Made by a program: the position numbers and the translations under genes. 32,470 bases of DNA from positions 1 through 32,470 of the forward strand of contig NZ_RSEJ01000044.1 of NCBI RefSeq assembly GCF_009910675.1. The letters are read 5' to 3'. The notes under the pieces are model-generated. The model searched no databases. It had not been told where the DNA came from and was given only the letters and a program-made list of their open reading frames with translations. This DNA comes from Photobacterium alginatilyticum. Lineage in GTDB: Bacteria; Pseudomonadota; Gammaproteobacteria; Enterobacterales; Vibrionaceae. Positions 1-6,216 of this stretch are shown here, one piece after another. How positions within the stretch are numbered: position 1 is the stretch's first letter; each line of letters starts with the position of its first letter.

Positions 1-136
1 GTGCCAAAATAACATAAGCTATTTTGTATTGGTCACTCAGTTCACTGATGCCAAATTTGCTTTCACTTTTAAAAAGTGAAGACAAAAGGTTTGACTAATC
101 ATTTCACGAGTGCCCACACAGATTGCATGGTCAAAT

Positions 137-174
137 TGTTAAAGAACAATTCCTCATTTGCTTTCGCTCTGAGG
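137..174 (-). promoter_or_regulatory. rRNA antitermination boxB-boxA
   Basis: On the minus strand a hairpin with CCTCA/TGAGG arms and an inner GC-GAAA-GC (152-174) precedes boxA TGTTCTTTAACA (137-148). The latter matches the rrn boxA bound by NusB/S10, which makes rRNA transcription resistant to Rho. Confidence 0.8.
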
Positions 175-183
175 AGGTGCGCC

Positions 184-211
184 ATTCTAAAGGTTCAGCG
201 TAAAGTGTCAA
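184..211 (-). promoter_or_regulatory. rrn P2 promoter
   Basis: On the minus strand, -35 TTGACA (206-211) and -10 TAGAAT (184-189) are 16 bp apart. The -10 lies 125 bp downstream of the P1 -10, the usual P1-P2 separation in enterobacterial and vibrio rRNA operons. Confidence 0.8.
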
Positions 212-308
212 TCACTTTTTGAAACTTTATTTTTAAAGGCTCTCACCACACCGGCTCGTTGCCTGCTTTCTTACTTTAAGAAGCAGCTCTCCGTGTCGGT
301 GAGGCGGC

Positions 309-336
309 ATTATAGAGACTTGTTTAAAGTTAGCAA
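309..336 (-). promoter_or_regulatory. rrn P1 promoter
   Basis: On the minus strand, -35 TTGCTA (331-336) is separated by 16 bp from a perfect -10 TATAAT (309-314). A GC-rich discriminator (GCCGCCTC) follows, as expected for a stringently controlled rRNA P1. Upstream (about 341-356) is an A/T-rich tract of UP-element character. Start is predicted near 302. Confidence 0.85.
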
Positions 337-380
337 GCCTAAATATTAAAAAAACTCACGTTCGAACAACATACCACCAA

Positions 381-1331
381 TTAATTCGTCTTTGCTTGTT
401 TTAGAGACAACATTCTCAATATATCTCCCCCAACAGCTCTTACACGACACCACTGAGGTTGAAAGCAAAACGCAAATAGTTCATGAAGTATTGATAAAAC
501 ATAGGCATGTTGTTCCCGATTATATTCAGCTCTACACGTGATCAAGCGGAGATACCCCCTAATTAAAGTAAAAGGGTGTGCTTTAACAGCACTGGCATGT
601 TTCTTTAAAATAAACTTCATCGCACCTAGTCGCTCTTTCGACTTCTTGTTCGCGTAGCCATCTACTTCATGGGTATAGTGGCAAAGCGGTAGGTTCAACA
701 CACCAACCTCTCCTTGCTGAGCAACTTTAAGCCACAGATCCCAATCCGAAGCAAATGATAACGTCGGCTCAAAACCACCAGCTTCAACCAAAGCCGACTT
801 TTTAGCCACAACCGTACTTGTACCAATCATATTCTCGGTAAATATCAATGGAGTGAAATTCTTGAAGATAATAAGAGGATAGCGCTGGCCGATAATTCTT
901 TTAAACCTAGACCAAAAGTTAAAACAGGTAATAATTTCTTTTCCTGATACTGATATATGCATGTAATCAGTAAAACTTAATCTCAGTTCCGGGTAGAGTG
1001 CATGCAGATTTAACTGACGGGTTAACTTTCCAGGCAGCCAATAATCACCAGGTTCAAGAAACGCTATCATGTCACAGCTACAATGCTGAATGGCTACATT
1101 TCTGGCTTTAGGCAAGCCAACCCGATGAGTAAATATCGCTTTTATATCCGTTTGCAACGCTAACCACTCGCGAGAACCATCGACCGAACCGTCATCAACA
1201 ATAATAATTTCTACATTGCAGCCCTGCACCCGAATACTATCAATCGCTCTTGGTAAGGTAGAAAAACTATTATTATTCACTATTACGACACTGAGCTTAA
1301 TTGCCTTCTCCAAATCCATCCCCCACAGCAT
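381..1331 (-). CDS. GT2-family glycosyltransferase
   Basis: A 316-residue GT-A fold glycosyltransferase of the GT2 type, probably adding a sugar to a lipid-linked repeat unit at the cytoplasmic face. Seen: the N-terminal strand LSVVIVNNN (about 13-21), the nucleotide-binding IIIVDDGSVDGS (about 43-54), GLPKARNVA, and FLEPGDYW in the DXD position, where the usual second Asp of LDADD is not exact. FASDWDLWLK gives the acceptor-side acidic motif. The first ATG is chosen because AGAGGA lies about 6 nt upstream; an internal ATG four codons later has a poorly spaced Shine-Dalgarno. It is divergent from the next gene and its stop lies only 44 bp before the rrn P1 -35, with no terminator between. Clearly AT-richer than the syp genes. 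The donor sugar cannot be told. Confidence 0.85.
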   Translation of the reverse strand: MLWGMDLEKAIKLSVVIVNNNSFSTLPRAIDSIRVQGCNVEIIIVDDGSVDGSREWLALQTDIKAIFTHRVGLPKARNVAIQHCSCDMIAFLEPGDYWLPGKLTRQLNLHALYPELRLSFTDYMHISVSGKEIITCFNFWSRFKRIIGQRYPLIIFKNFTPLIFTENMIGTSTVVAKKSALVEAGGFEPTLSFASDWDLWLKVAQQGEVGVLNLPLCHYTHEVDGYANKKSKERLGAMKFILKKHASAVKAHPFTLIRGYLRLITCRAEYNREQHAYVLSILHELFAFCFQPQWCRVRAVGGDILRMLSLKQAKTN

Positions 1332-1357
1332 TGCAATCCTCTATTCTGCTGACTCTA

Positions 1358-1373
1358 TGCAAGGCCCAAGCCA
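1358..1373 (-). promoter_or_regulatory. Candidate sigma-54 promoter for the GT2 gene
   Basis: On the minus strand TGGCTT-GGGCC-TTGCA fits the -24/-12 consensus TGGCAC-N5-TTGCA, with the invariant GG and GC exactly 10 bp apart and a perfect -12 half. It lies 27 nt from the ATG, with the ribosome binding site in between. Inferred from pattern only. Confidence 0.55.
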
Positions 1374-1380
1374 ATCAACA

Positions 1381-1414
1381 TGAGTATCAATCTTGGCATC
1401 AATATTGATACTCA
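1381..1414. repeat. 11-bp perfect inverted repeat in a divergent intergenic region
   Basis: TGAGTATCAAT (1381-1391) and ATTGATACTCA (1404-1414) are exact inverted copies with a 12-bp spacer. No T-run follows either arm, so it is not an intrinsic terminator. It overlaps the rightward sigma-54-like element and sits between the two divergent -24 boxes, so an operator is the more natural reading. Confidence 0.6.
1394..1409 (+). promoter_or_regulatory. Candidate sigma-54 promoter for the 1456 gene
   Basis: TGGCAT-CAATA-TTGAT resembles TGGCAC-N5-TTGCA. The -24 half is good; the -12 half has GA where GC is expected, so this is the weakest of the set in the -12 box. Predicted start near 1420, 47 nt from -12 to ATG. 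It overlaps the right arm of the inverted repeat. Confidence 0.35.
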
Positions 1415-1455
1415 AGAATAAAGCGACAAGCGGCTGCGTATAGACTGGGGGCAGA

Positions 1456-2577
1456 ATGAAAAAGATTGGCTACGTTATTCCCAACTCTCCGGCATTGTCA
1501 GAGTCCTTTATCGGTATTGAAATCCGAGCCATGATGACTCTTGGCCATCAAGTCAAACCCTATGCTTTCGATGACAAGATGCTATTCCACCCCATTGATG
1601 CTTACTTAGGGTTTAATTGCATCTCGCTTTCAGACGCTCCTATCTATTCACTGTTCAAGATATGGAAAGCCTATCGCTGCCACTCCTTTATTCTAAAGCA
1701 ACAAGCCATGGGGTATCTGCCTTTACTGCGAAAGGGACTACAGCTCGCCTATTTAGCAGAGCGAGATGGCTGCGAACACCTGCATACTCACTTATCCAGT
1801 CATCATGCCGCAACAGCGATTGTTGCCGCAAAAATACTCAACATTCCCATTTCAGTGGTGGGCAGCGATGCCAAGAGCCAGAGCAACAGCCTACAAGCGG
1901 CTGATTTTATCTGTGCAATAACGAAAGAAATGCAGAACGAACTGCAACTTACAACTGAGCAACCCATCTATCATATTCCATTCGGTGTATACGAGGACAA
2001 CTACAGCTCTCTTGTGCGGGCCTGGCGGCCTCATAAGGATTTTCTCTTAGTCTGTCAAACCGATGATGAAAAAGAGCTGGGGACTCTAATTATGGCACTA
2101 GAGCAACTCTCCCCTGAGATCAGTATCGATATCGTTGGAAAGCCCTCTCTGCTCTCGCCTTTTAAGAAACAGCTCGGCAATTTAGCACTCAATCATCAAA
2201 TCTCATGTATTAAAAATATGACGCCTAATTGGTACCACCAGCATGCCAGCAATTATAAGGCGCTTATCATGCTCTCTACGGCAAGCACATATCGTAATGA
2301 TGATACGCACGCTTTCATTATCAAGGAAGCGATGGCTCTGGGGCTCCCCATATTAGCAAGTGATCTCCCCATTTATATTGAGATCCTAGATAGTGAAAGC
2401 GGGCAGCTATTTCCGGCAGATGATCCCCATGCTCTTGCCATCGCTATGGAGTCTCACCTAAAGCGTAGCGAGAGCGACCTGAACTTACAGCGCGCCTACG
2501 CTTTCAACCGAGTAATGACCCTCTTCACCATCTCACATCAGGTAACCCTGCTGTCGAAAAACATCGAGGCACTTTGA
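1456..2577 (+). CDS. GT4-like glycosyltransferase
   Basis: A 373-residue GT-B fold protein, probably a cytoplasmic retaining glycosyltransferase for polysaccharide assembly. The N-terminal acceptor domain holds YVIPNSPALSESFI and HLHTHLSSHHAATAI. The C-terminal donor domain ends with IIKEAMALGLPILASD, the E-x7-E region of GT4, then a GQLFPADDPHAL segment. The usual VGRL-xx-KG loop is not obvious, so the N-to-C linker is diverged. Start: GGGGG lies 5-6 nt before the ATG. It has lower G+C than the following genes and is separated from the sypL-like gene by 52 bp. By position it could stand for one of the V. fischeri SypH/I/J transferases, but I cannot assign which. Confidence 0.8.
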   Translation: MKKIGYVIPNSPALSESFIGIEIRAMMTLGHQVKPYAFDDKMLFHPIDAYLGFNCISLSDAPIYSLFKIWKAYRCHSFILKQQAMGYLPLLRKGLQLAYLAERDGCEHLHTHLSSHHAATAIVAAKILNIPISVVGSDAKSQSNSLQAADFICAITKEMQNELQLTTEQPIYHIPFGVYEDNYSSLVRAWRPHKDFLLVCQTDDEKELGTLIMALEQLSPEISIDIVGKPSLLSPFKKQLGNLALNHQISCIKNMTPNWYHQHASNYKALIMLSTASTYRNDDTHAFIIKEAMALGLPILASDLPIYIEILDSESGQLFPADDPHALAIAMESHLKRSESDLNLQRAYAFNRVMTLFTISHQVTLLSKNIEAL

Positions 2578-2579
2578 GC

Positions 2580-2633
2580 ATGATGCGGCACTCACACGAT
2601 ATTCTCACCTTGCCAGAGCCCCGACGCCTATGA
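2580..2633 (+). CDS. 17-codon ORF overlapping the sypL-like start
   Basis: ATG-ATG opens 2 nt after the preceding stop and runs 17 codons (MMRHSHDILTLPEPRRL). Its TGA overlaps the sypL-like start codon as ATGA. The sypL-like gene has no convincing Shine-Dalgarno of its own, so translational coupling through this ORF is plausible. It may equally be a chance ORF or a remnant of a deleted neighbour. The segment 2602-2613 (TTCTCACCTTGC) fits TTCTCA-N3-TGC, the V. fischeri syp enhancer core as I recall it. Confidence 0.3.
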   Translation: MMRHSHDILTLPEPRRL

Positions 2634-3961
2634 GCCGACGCAAGCAGCTACTTCTCGCATTGTGTAGCACCATGATGATCTATCTTGTCTGGTTTCAGCA
2701 AGGTAACCTGGTATTGCTGATTGGCGTCTTGTTTACCCTGCCTTTCATTATTAGCCAGGCTTTCATCGTCTGCGTAGGCTTCATCATCTTCTCCTACTTT
2801 CGGATCCATGAGGCCTTCCCTATTCTGGAGCCTCTTCGGATCCCGCAATTACTGGCCCTGGCCAGCCTGGCCGGGCTCGGTTGGCAATTATGGCTCAAAC
2901 GAGAAACCATCACTTGGCAAAGCCTGCATACCCAACTGGTAATATTCACCGCCTGGGTACTTGTTTCCTGCATCGCTGCAACAAATCGCGCCGAGGCGTT
3001 TGCCAATTTCAATGGCAACTTCATCAAGATTTTTATCATGGTGTTTGCGATTAGCTGGCTACCAACCCGACTTACCCAGCTACAGAAAATTCCATTCTTT
3101 CTTATACTGAGTGGACTTTGCATCGGTGGCCTGGCTCTGTACAACAAAGCCAACGGTATTGGGCTTGTCGAGGGCACCCGGGTCACCATTGGACGAGACA
3201 TTGGCTCTGTACTTGGCGACCCTAATGATCTGGCCCTAGTGCTTTTGTTTCCCGTTTCATTTGCCCTTGCCTATAGCTTTCATGGCAACAAATGGCAACG
3301 GGGCCTTACCATCATCACGCTAATTGTCCTATTGATGAGTATATTGGCAACCCAAAGCCGGGGCGGGCTGCTAGGAATCGCAAGTGGGATATTTGCGCTG
3401 GCATTATTGAAAAGCCGCTCCGTTATCGTACCGGTCATCTTCAGCACTATCGGCCTGCTCGCACTGATCACCCTGGCCGGGATCAGTGATCGCTCCTCCG
3501 GCGGAGCAGCGGAAGACGGTATTGACGAATCCGCTATGGGGCGCATATACGCCTGGCAGGCAGCCTTCAACATGGCAGTCGCCAACCCGTTCACCGGCGT
3601 CGGACTCGATAACTTCTTATATAACTATTATTTCTACTCGCCGCACTGGGACGGAAAAAACCACGCAGTCCACAGTACCTGGATGCAAATCATCGCAGAA
3701 ACCGGTTTTGCCGGATTGGTACTGTTTCTGCTTATGCTTATCGGAGCCCTTAAAGTGAGCTACCGGCTACTGAAAAGATTGAACAACCATGAAATGAAGC
3801 CGCTAGCCCAGGGGCTATGGCTTGGCATGTTGTCATTCTGTGTCAGTGGGACCTTTTTAACCCAAGGCACAAACTGGCCCCTGTATATTCTCATAGGCCT
3901 GATTCTGGCGCTTGACCGGCTAACACTGATACCGGAGGACAAACATGCGAACCTTAGTTAA
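2630..3961 (+). CDS. sypL: SypL-like O-antigen ligase/polymerase (Wzy/WaaL family)
   Basis: A 443-residue, strongly hydrophobic inner-membrane protein with about ten membrane segments, of the O-antigen ligase/polymerase superfamily. It should join lipid-linked repeats into polymer at the periplasmic face, or transfer polymer to an acceptor. Family marks: GDPNDLALVLLFPV (about 192-205), ATQSRGGLLGIASG (about 239-252), and a large periplasmic loop with GVGLDNF and HAVHSTWMQIIAETG (about 325-360), followed by more membrane helices. It overlaps the acyltransferase gene by 17 nt, as in a tight operon. The name follows syp gene order L-M-N; polymerase versus ligase cannot be told from sequence. Confidence 0.8.
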   Translation: MSRRKQLLLALCSTMMIYLVWFQQGNLVLLIGVLFTLPFIISQAFIVCVGFIIFSYFRIHEAFPILEPLRIPQLLALASLAGLGWQLWLKRETITWQSLHTQLVIFTAWVLVSCIAATNRAEAFANFNGNFIKIFIMVFAISWLPTRLTQLQKIPFFLILSGLCIGGLALYNKANGIGLVEGTRVTIGRDIGSVLGDPNDLALVLLFPVSFALAYSFHGNKWQRGLTIITLIVLLMSILATQSRGGLLGIASGIFALALLKSRSVIVPVIFSTIGLLALITLAGISDRSSGGAAEDGIDESAMGRIYAWQAAFNMAVANPFTGVGLDNFLYNYYFYSPHWDGKNHAVHSTWMQIIAETGFAGLVLFLLMLIGALKVSYRLLKRLNNHEMKPLAQGLWLGMLSFCVSGTFLTQGTNWPLYILIGLILALDRLTLIPEDKHANLS

Positions 3962-4640
3962 ACAGCACCTCAGCCCAGCCCAAATTATCTCTATCAAACA
4001 ACTGCTACAGAAAGTCAGGGGAAGCTACCTGCCCTGTATTCCCCTGCTGCATTCACTGCTCTATCATCTGCACCTTGCAACAAAGAACATGATTCATTGC
4101 ATATTGCAAAAATGCTATTTCACCCCGCTCTTTATTTCCCAGCTTGCTCATCGCCCTAAAAGTCTTCAGCTCGATTGCGGCATGCCACAAATACTCGGCC
4201 AGCTCAATATCAGCCTCGGAGAAAAATGTCGTCTTTCTGGGGTATCAACATATTGCGGCAGAGTATGGGGAGCACAACGACCTCAGTTGATTATCGGCGA
4301 CAATGTGGACATCGGCTGGCAAAACACCCTGGCCGTCGGCACCAAAATTCAGCTTGATGACAACGTCCGCCTCGCCGGAAAGGTCTTTTTAGCCGGCTTC
4401 CCGGGCCACCCTATAGAACCTCATGCCCGTGCTATCGGCCAACCGGATACCGACCAGCAAATCGGCGATATTCATCTATGCCGTGACGTATGGCTTGGCA
4501 CTGGTGTCATGGTTAAGGCCGGTGTCACCATTGGCGAAGGTAGCGTCATCGCTGCAGGCAGCGTGGTGACCAAAGATATCCCACCGGGCGTACTAGCAGG
4601 AGGCAATCCGGCAAAGGTGATCAAAAACTTGGAGTATTAA
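3945..4640 (+). CDS. sypM: SypM-like hexapeptide-repeat acyltransferase
   Basis: 231 residues with a left-handed beta-helix acyltransferase domain, likely O-acetylating (or otherwise acylating) the polysaccharide or a precursor. The N-terminal 70 residues are hydrophobic/basic and may contact the membrane. Hexapeptide repeats run from about 85 to 225 (LIIGDNVDIGWQ, IQLDDNVRLAGKV). The closing AGVTIGEGSVIAAGSVVTKD ... AGGNPAKVIK is typical of acetyl-CoA-dependent members. Start: GGAGG lies 7 nt upstream, inside the 3' end of the sypL-like gene. The next gene begins 1 nt after the stop. Acyl donor and sugar target are unknown. Confidence 0.82.
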   Translation: MRTLVKQHLSPAQIISIKQLLQKVRGSYLPCIPLLHSLLYHLHLATKNMIHCILQKCYFTPLFISQLAHRPKSLQLDCGMPQILGQLNISLGEKCRLSGVSTYCGRVWGAQRPQLIIGDNVDIGWQNTLAVGTKIQLDDNVRLAGKVFLAGFPGHPIEPHARAIGQPDTDQQIGDIHLCRDVWLGTGVMVKAGVTIGEGSVIAAGSVVTKDIPPGVLAGGNPAKVIKNLEY

Positions 4641-4641
4641 A

Positions 4642-5808
4642 ATGGAGTTTCTTGTATTCGGCGAAGACTGGGGACGGCATCCTTCAAGTAGCCAGCATAT
4701 TTTAACCGCACTGATGGATCGCTATGACGTGACCTGGATTAACTCCATCGGGCTGCGACAACCAAAGCTGAACTGGCGTGACATTAACAGGGTCAGAGAA
4801 AAGCTGTACGCAACGTTTAGCCGTCGCTCGCTGGTTAAAATAAGTAACACCAATGAGTGCATTCCCAGCCAGGCTCCGGCCACAATCATCAAGCCTTTGG
4901 TGTGGCCTGTTGCACAGGCGCCTCTCATCAAAAGAATCAATAATGCACTGCTTAATATGCAGCTTTACCGCAAACAAAAATGCCGCATCATCTGGGCGGC
5001 GCTACCCACCGCCGTGGATTACTTGGATATCTGCGACAGTGATCTTGTGATCTATTACTGCGGTGATGATTTCTCATCCCTCGCCGATGTTGATCACCAT
5101 TATGTCACTGAAATGGAACAACAGCTTATTCACAGGGCCGACATTATCCTGGCCTGCAGTCCGGCCTTGCAAGACAAGTTTCCGGCCAGTAAAACCTGGT
5201 TGCTTCCTCACGGCGTCGCCTTATCGCAATTTGCAAAACCTGCGTCTTGTCCTGCCGATATCAGCACGACACAACCCAGTATCGGCTTCTATGGCAGCAT
5301 CAATAACTGGCTCGATCAAAAACTGTTAGCCCACCTGGCCAACGCCCGGCCCGGTATCAACTTCTACCTGATTGGACCGGTAAATACGGATATCACAGCA
5401 CTCAGCCATATTCCAAATATCCATTTTCTGCCTGCCAAGCCCCACCACCAGCTGGCGGGTTATCTTCAGCACTGGACTGCAGCAATTTTACCCTTCATCG
5501 ATAACGATCAGATCCGAGCCTGTAACCCACTAAAGCTAAGGGAGTATCTGGCGGCTGGCTGCCCGGTGATCAGCGCTGATTTCCCTGCCGTTCACCCCTA
5601 TCAGCCATTGGTAACAACTGCCACCAGCCCGAATGATTGGCTACGGGCAATTGATAGCCATTGCCAGTTCAGCCGTAGTGAACGACAAGCTTATGCCAAG
5701 CAGGCCGCTGGGAGAATCGCCCAGGAAAGCTGGGAGAATCGCGCCAATGCCGTTATCAAATTGATAAATTCAAAACTAATGTCCGAAAAAACAGACTCCC
5801 CGTCATAA
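4642..5808 (+). CDS. sypN: SypN-like glycosyltransferase
   Basis: A 388-residue GT-B type glycosyltransferase (GT1/GT4-like), predicted cytoplasmic. The N terminus (LVFGEDWGRHPSSSQHIL) and IIWAALPTAVDYLDICDSD, followed by YYCGDDFSSL, resemble a group of exopolysaccharide transferases. The C-terminal half has SIGFYGSINNWLDQKLL, the NIHFLPAKPHHQLAGYL turn, and a donor-binding segment CNPLKLREYLAAGCPVISAD, whose LREYLAAG replaces the E-x7-E helix. GGAG lies 7 nt upstream of the ATG. It follows the acyltransferase by 1 nt, and the last ~100 bp carry a repeated DNA motif that may regulate the next operon. Confidence 0.8.
   Translation: MEFLVFGEDWGRHPSSSQHILTALMDRYDVTWINSIGLRQPKLNWRDINRVREKLYATFSRRSLVKISNTNECIPSQAPATIIKPLVWPVAQAPLIKRINNALLNMQLYRKQKCRIIWAALPTAVDYLDICDSDLVIYYCGDDFSSLADVDHHYVTEMEQQLIHRADIILACSPALQDKFPASKTWLLPHGVALSQFAKPASCPADISTTQPSIGFYGSINNWLDQKLLAHLANARPGINFYLIGPVNTDITALSHIPNIHFLPAKPHHQLAGYLQHWTAAILPFIDNDQIRACNPLKLREYLAAGCPVISADFPAVHPYQPLVTTATSPNDWLRAIDSHCQFSRSERQAYAKQAAGRIAQESWENRANAVIKLINSKLMSEKTDSPS
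5707..5742 (+). repeat. 14-bp direct repeat upstream of a sigma-54-like promoter
   Basis: GCTGGGAGAATCGC occurs at 5707-5720 and again at 5729-5742, exactly 22 bp apart. The two copies are read in different codon frames (A-G-R-I versus S-W-E-N-R), so protein repetition does not explain them. They lie about 105-140 bp upstream of the predicted start at 5848, the normal distance for enhancer sites of sigma-54 activators. Confidence 0.55.
5753..5767. repeat. 7-bp inverted repeat TTATCAA-A-TTGATAA
   Basis: A perfect palindrome with a 1-bp centre inside the 3' end of the sypN-like gene, about 80-95 bp upstream of the predicted start at 5848. Its TTGATA half-site also occurs in the inverted repeat at 1381-1414, so it could be a shared operator. 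Chance remains possible. Confidence 0.35.
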
Positions 5809-5820
5809 TTTTTCTAACTC

Positions 5821-5837
5821 TGGGCACCTTTTTTGCT
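5821..5837 (+). promoter_or_regulatory. Candidate sigma-54 promoter for the lipoprotein-sypO-P-QR unit
   Basis: GGGCAC-CTTTT-TTGCT matches TGGCAC-N5-TTGCW except for the first base. GG (5823-5824) and GC (5835-5836) are 10 bp apart. It falls in the 67-bp gap after the sypN-like gene, 39 nt ahead of the next ATG. This is among the best matches in the window. Confidence 0.65.
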
Positions 5838-5875
5838 ACTACTTCTATATACCCGTTAAAAGAGAAGGTAGTCAG

Positions 5876-6214
5876 ATGAAAAGGATCCTTTGTCTATGCA
5901 GCAGTCTCATTTTATGGGGGTGTGCCAGTACGGTACATATCCCTCAGGAGCTCACCCTCTATTTCAGCCCGGAACAAACCTCCCTGACCGCTGAGCAGAA
6001 CAGAAAGATAACCCGCTTTCTCGACAACCACCCCTATCACCAGTTGACGGCTTTGGTTGCACCGGCGGCGATGGAGGATCCTTTCAAAGCGCTCGTCCAG
6101 GGACAAAAACGTATTCAGGCTGTCAGCCAGATTTCCGACGACCGAGAAATCCCGCTATTGCTGAAATACGCCCCCAAGCAGACAGCTGATACGCTGATCT
6201 TGATGAGACAATAG
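5876..6214 (+). CDS. Small lipoprotein with an OmpA-like fragment
   Basis: A 112-residue predicted lipoprotein. A lysine/arginine start and hydrophobic stretch lead to the lipobox LWGC with the acylated Cys at 16. Next comes LTLYFSPEQTSLTAEQNRKITRFL (about 27-50), which resembles the opening strand and helix of an OmpA C-terminal peptidoglycan-binding domain. The conserved N-x-x-L-S-x-x-R-A block is missing, so it is a truncated or strongly diverged version. AGAAGG lies 7 nt upstream. It begins the transcription unit behind the sigma-54-like element and ends 2 nt before the chain-length gene. I know of no counterpart between V. fischeri sypN and sypO. Role inferred: envelope partner of the export apparatus. 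Confidence 0.7.
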   Translation: MKRILCLCSSLILWGCASTVHIPQELTLYFSPEQTSLTAEQNRKITRFLDNHPYHQLTALVAPAAMEDPFKALVQGQKRIQAVSQISDDREIPLLLKYAPKQTADTLILMRQ

Positions 6215-6216
6215 CC

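Larger units (their letters stand above)
1..302 (-). other. rRNA operon leader (16S 5' external transcribed spacer), partial
   Basis: Read on the minus strand, this stretch is a typical gammaproteobacterial rRNA leader. It follows two tandem promoters, holds a boxB-like hairpin (152-174) and a boxA (137-148, TGTTCTTTAACA), and runs on toward 16S. The segment 62-80 forms a further short hairpin (TTCACTTTT/AAAAGTGAA). The mature 16S 5' end is not visible and should lie just left of position 1. Identification rests on recognising the boxA context; no rRNA body is in the window. Confidence 0.85.

Noticed and set aside
1381..1414. Inverted repeat as an intrinsic terminator
   Set aside because: No T-run on either strand and it sits between divergent gene starts, where nothing needs terminating.
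1402..1422. LuxR/HapR/SmcR-type quorum-sensing site (ATTGAT...AATAA)
   Set aside because: Only one half-site fits well; the rest misses the 22-bp consensus at many positions. Not strong enough to annotate.
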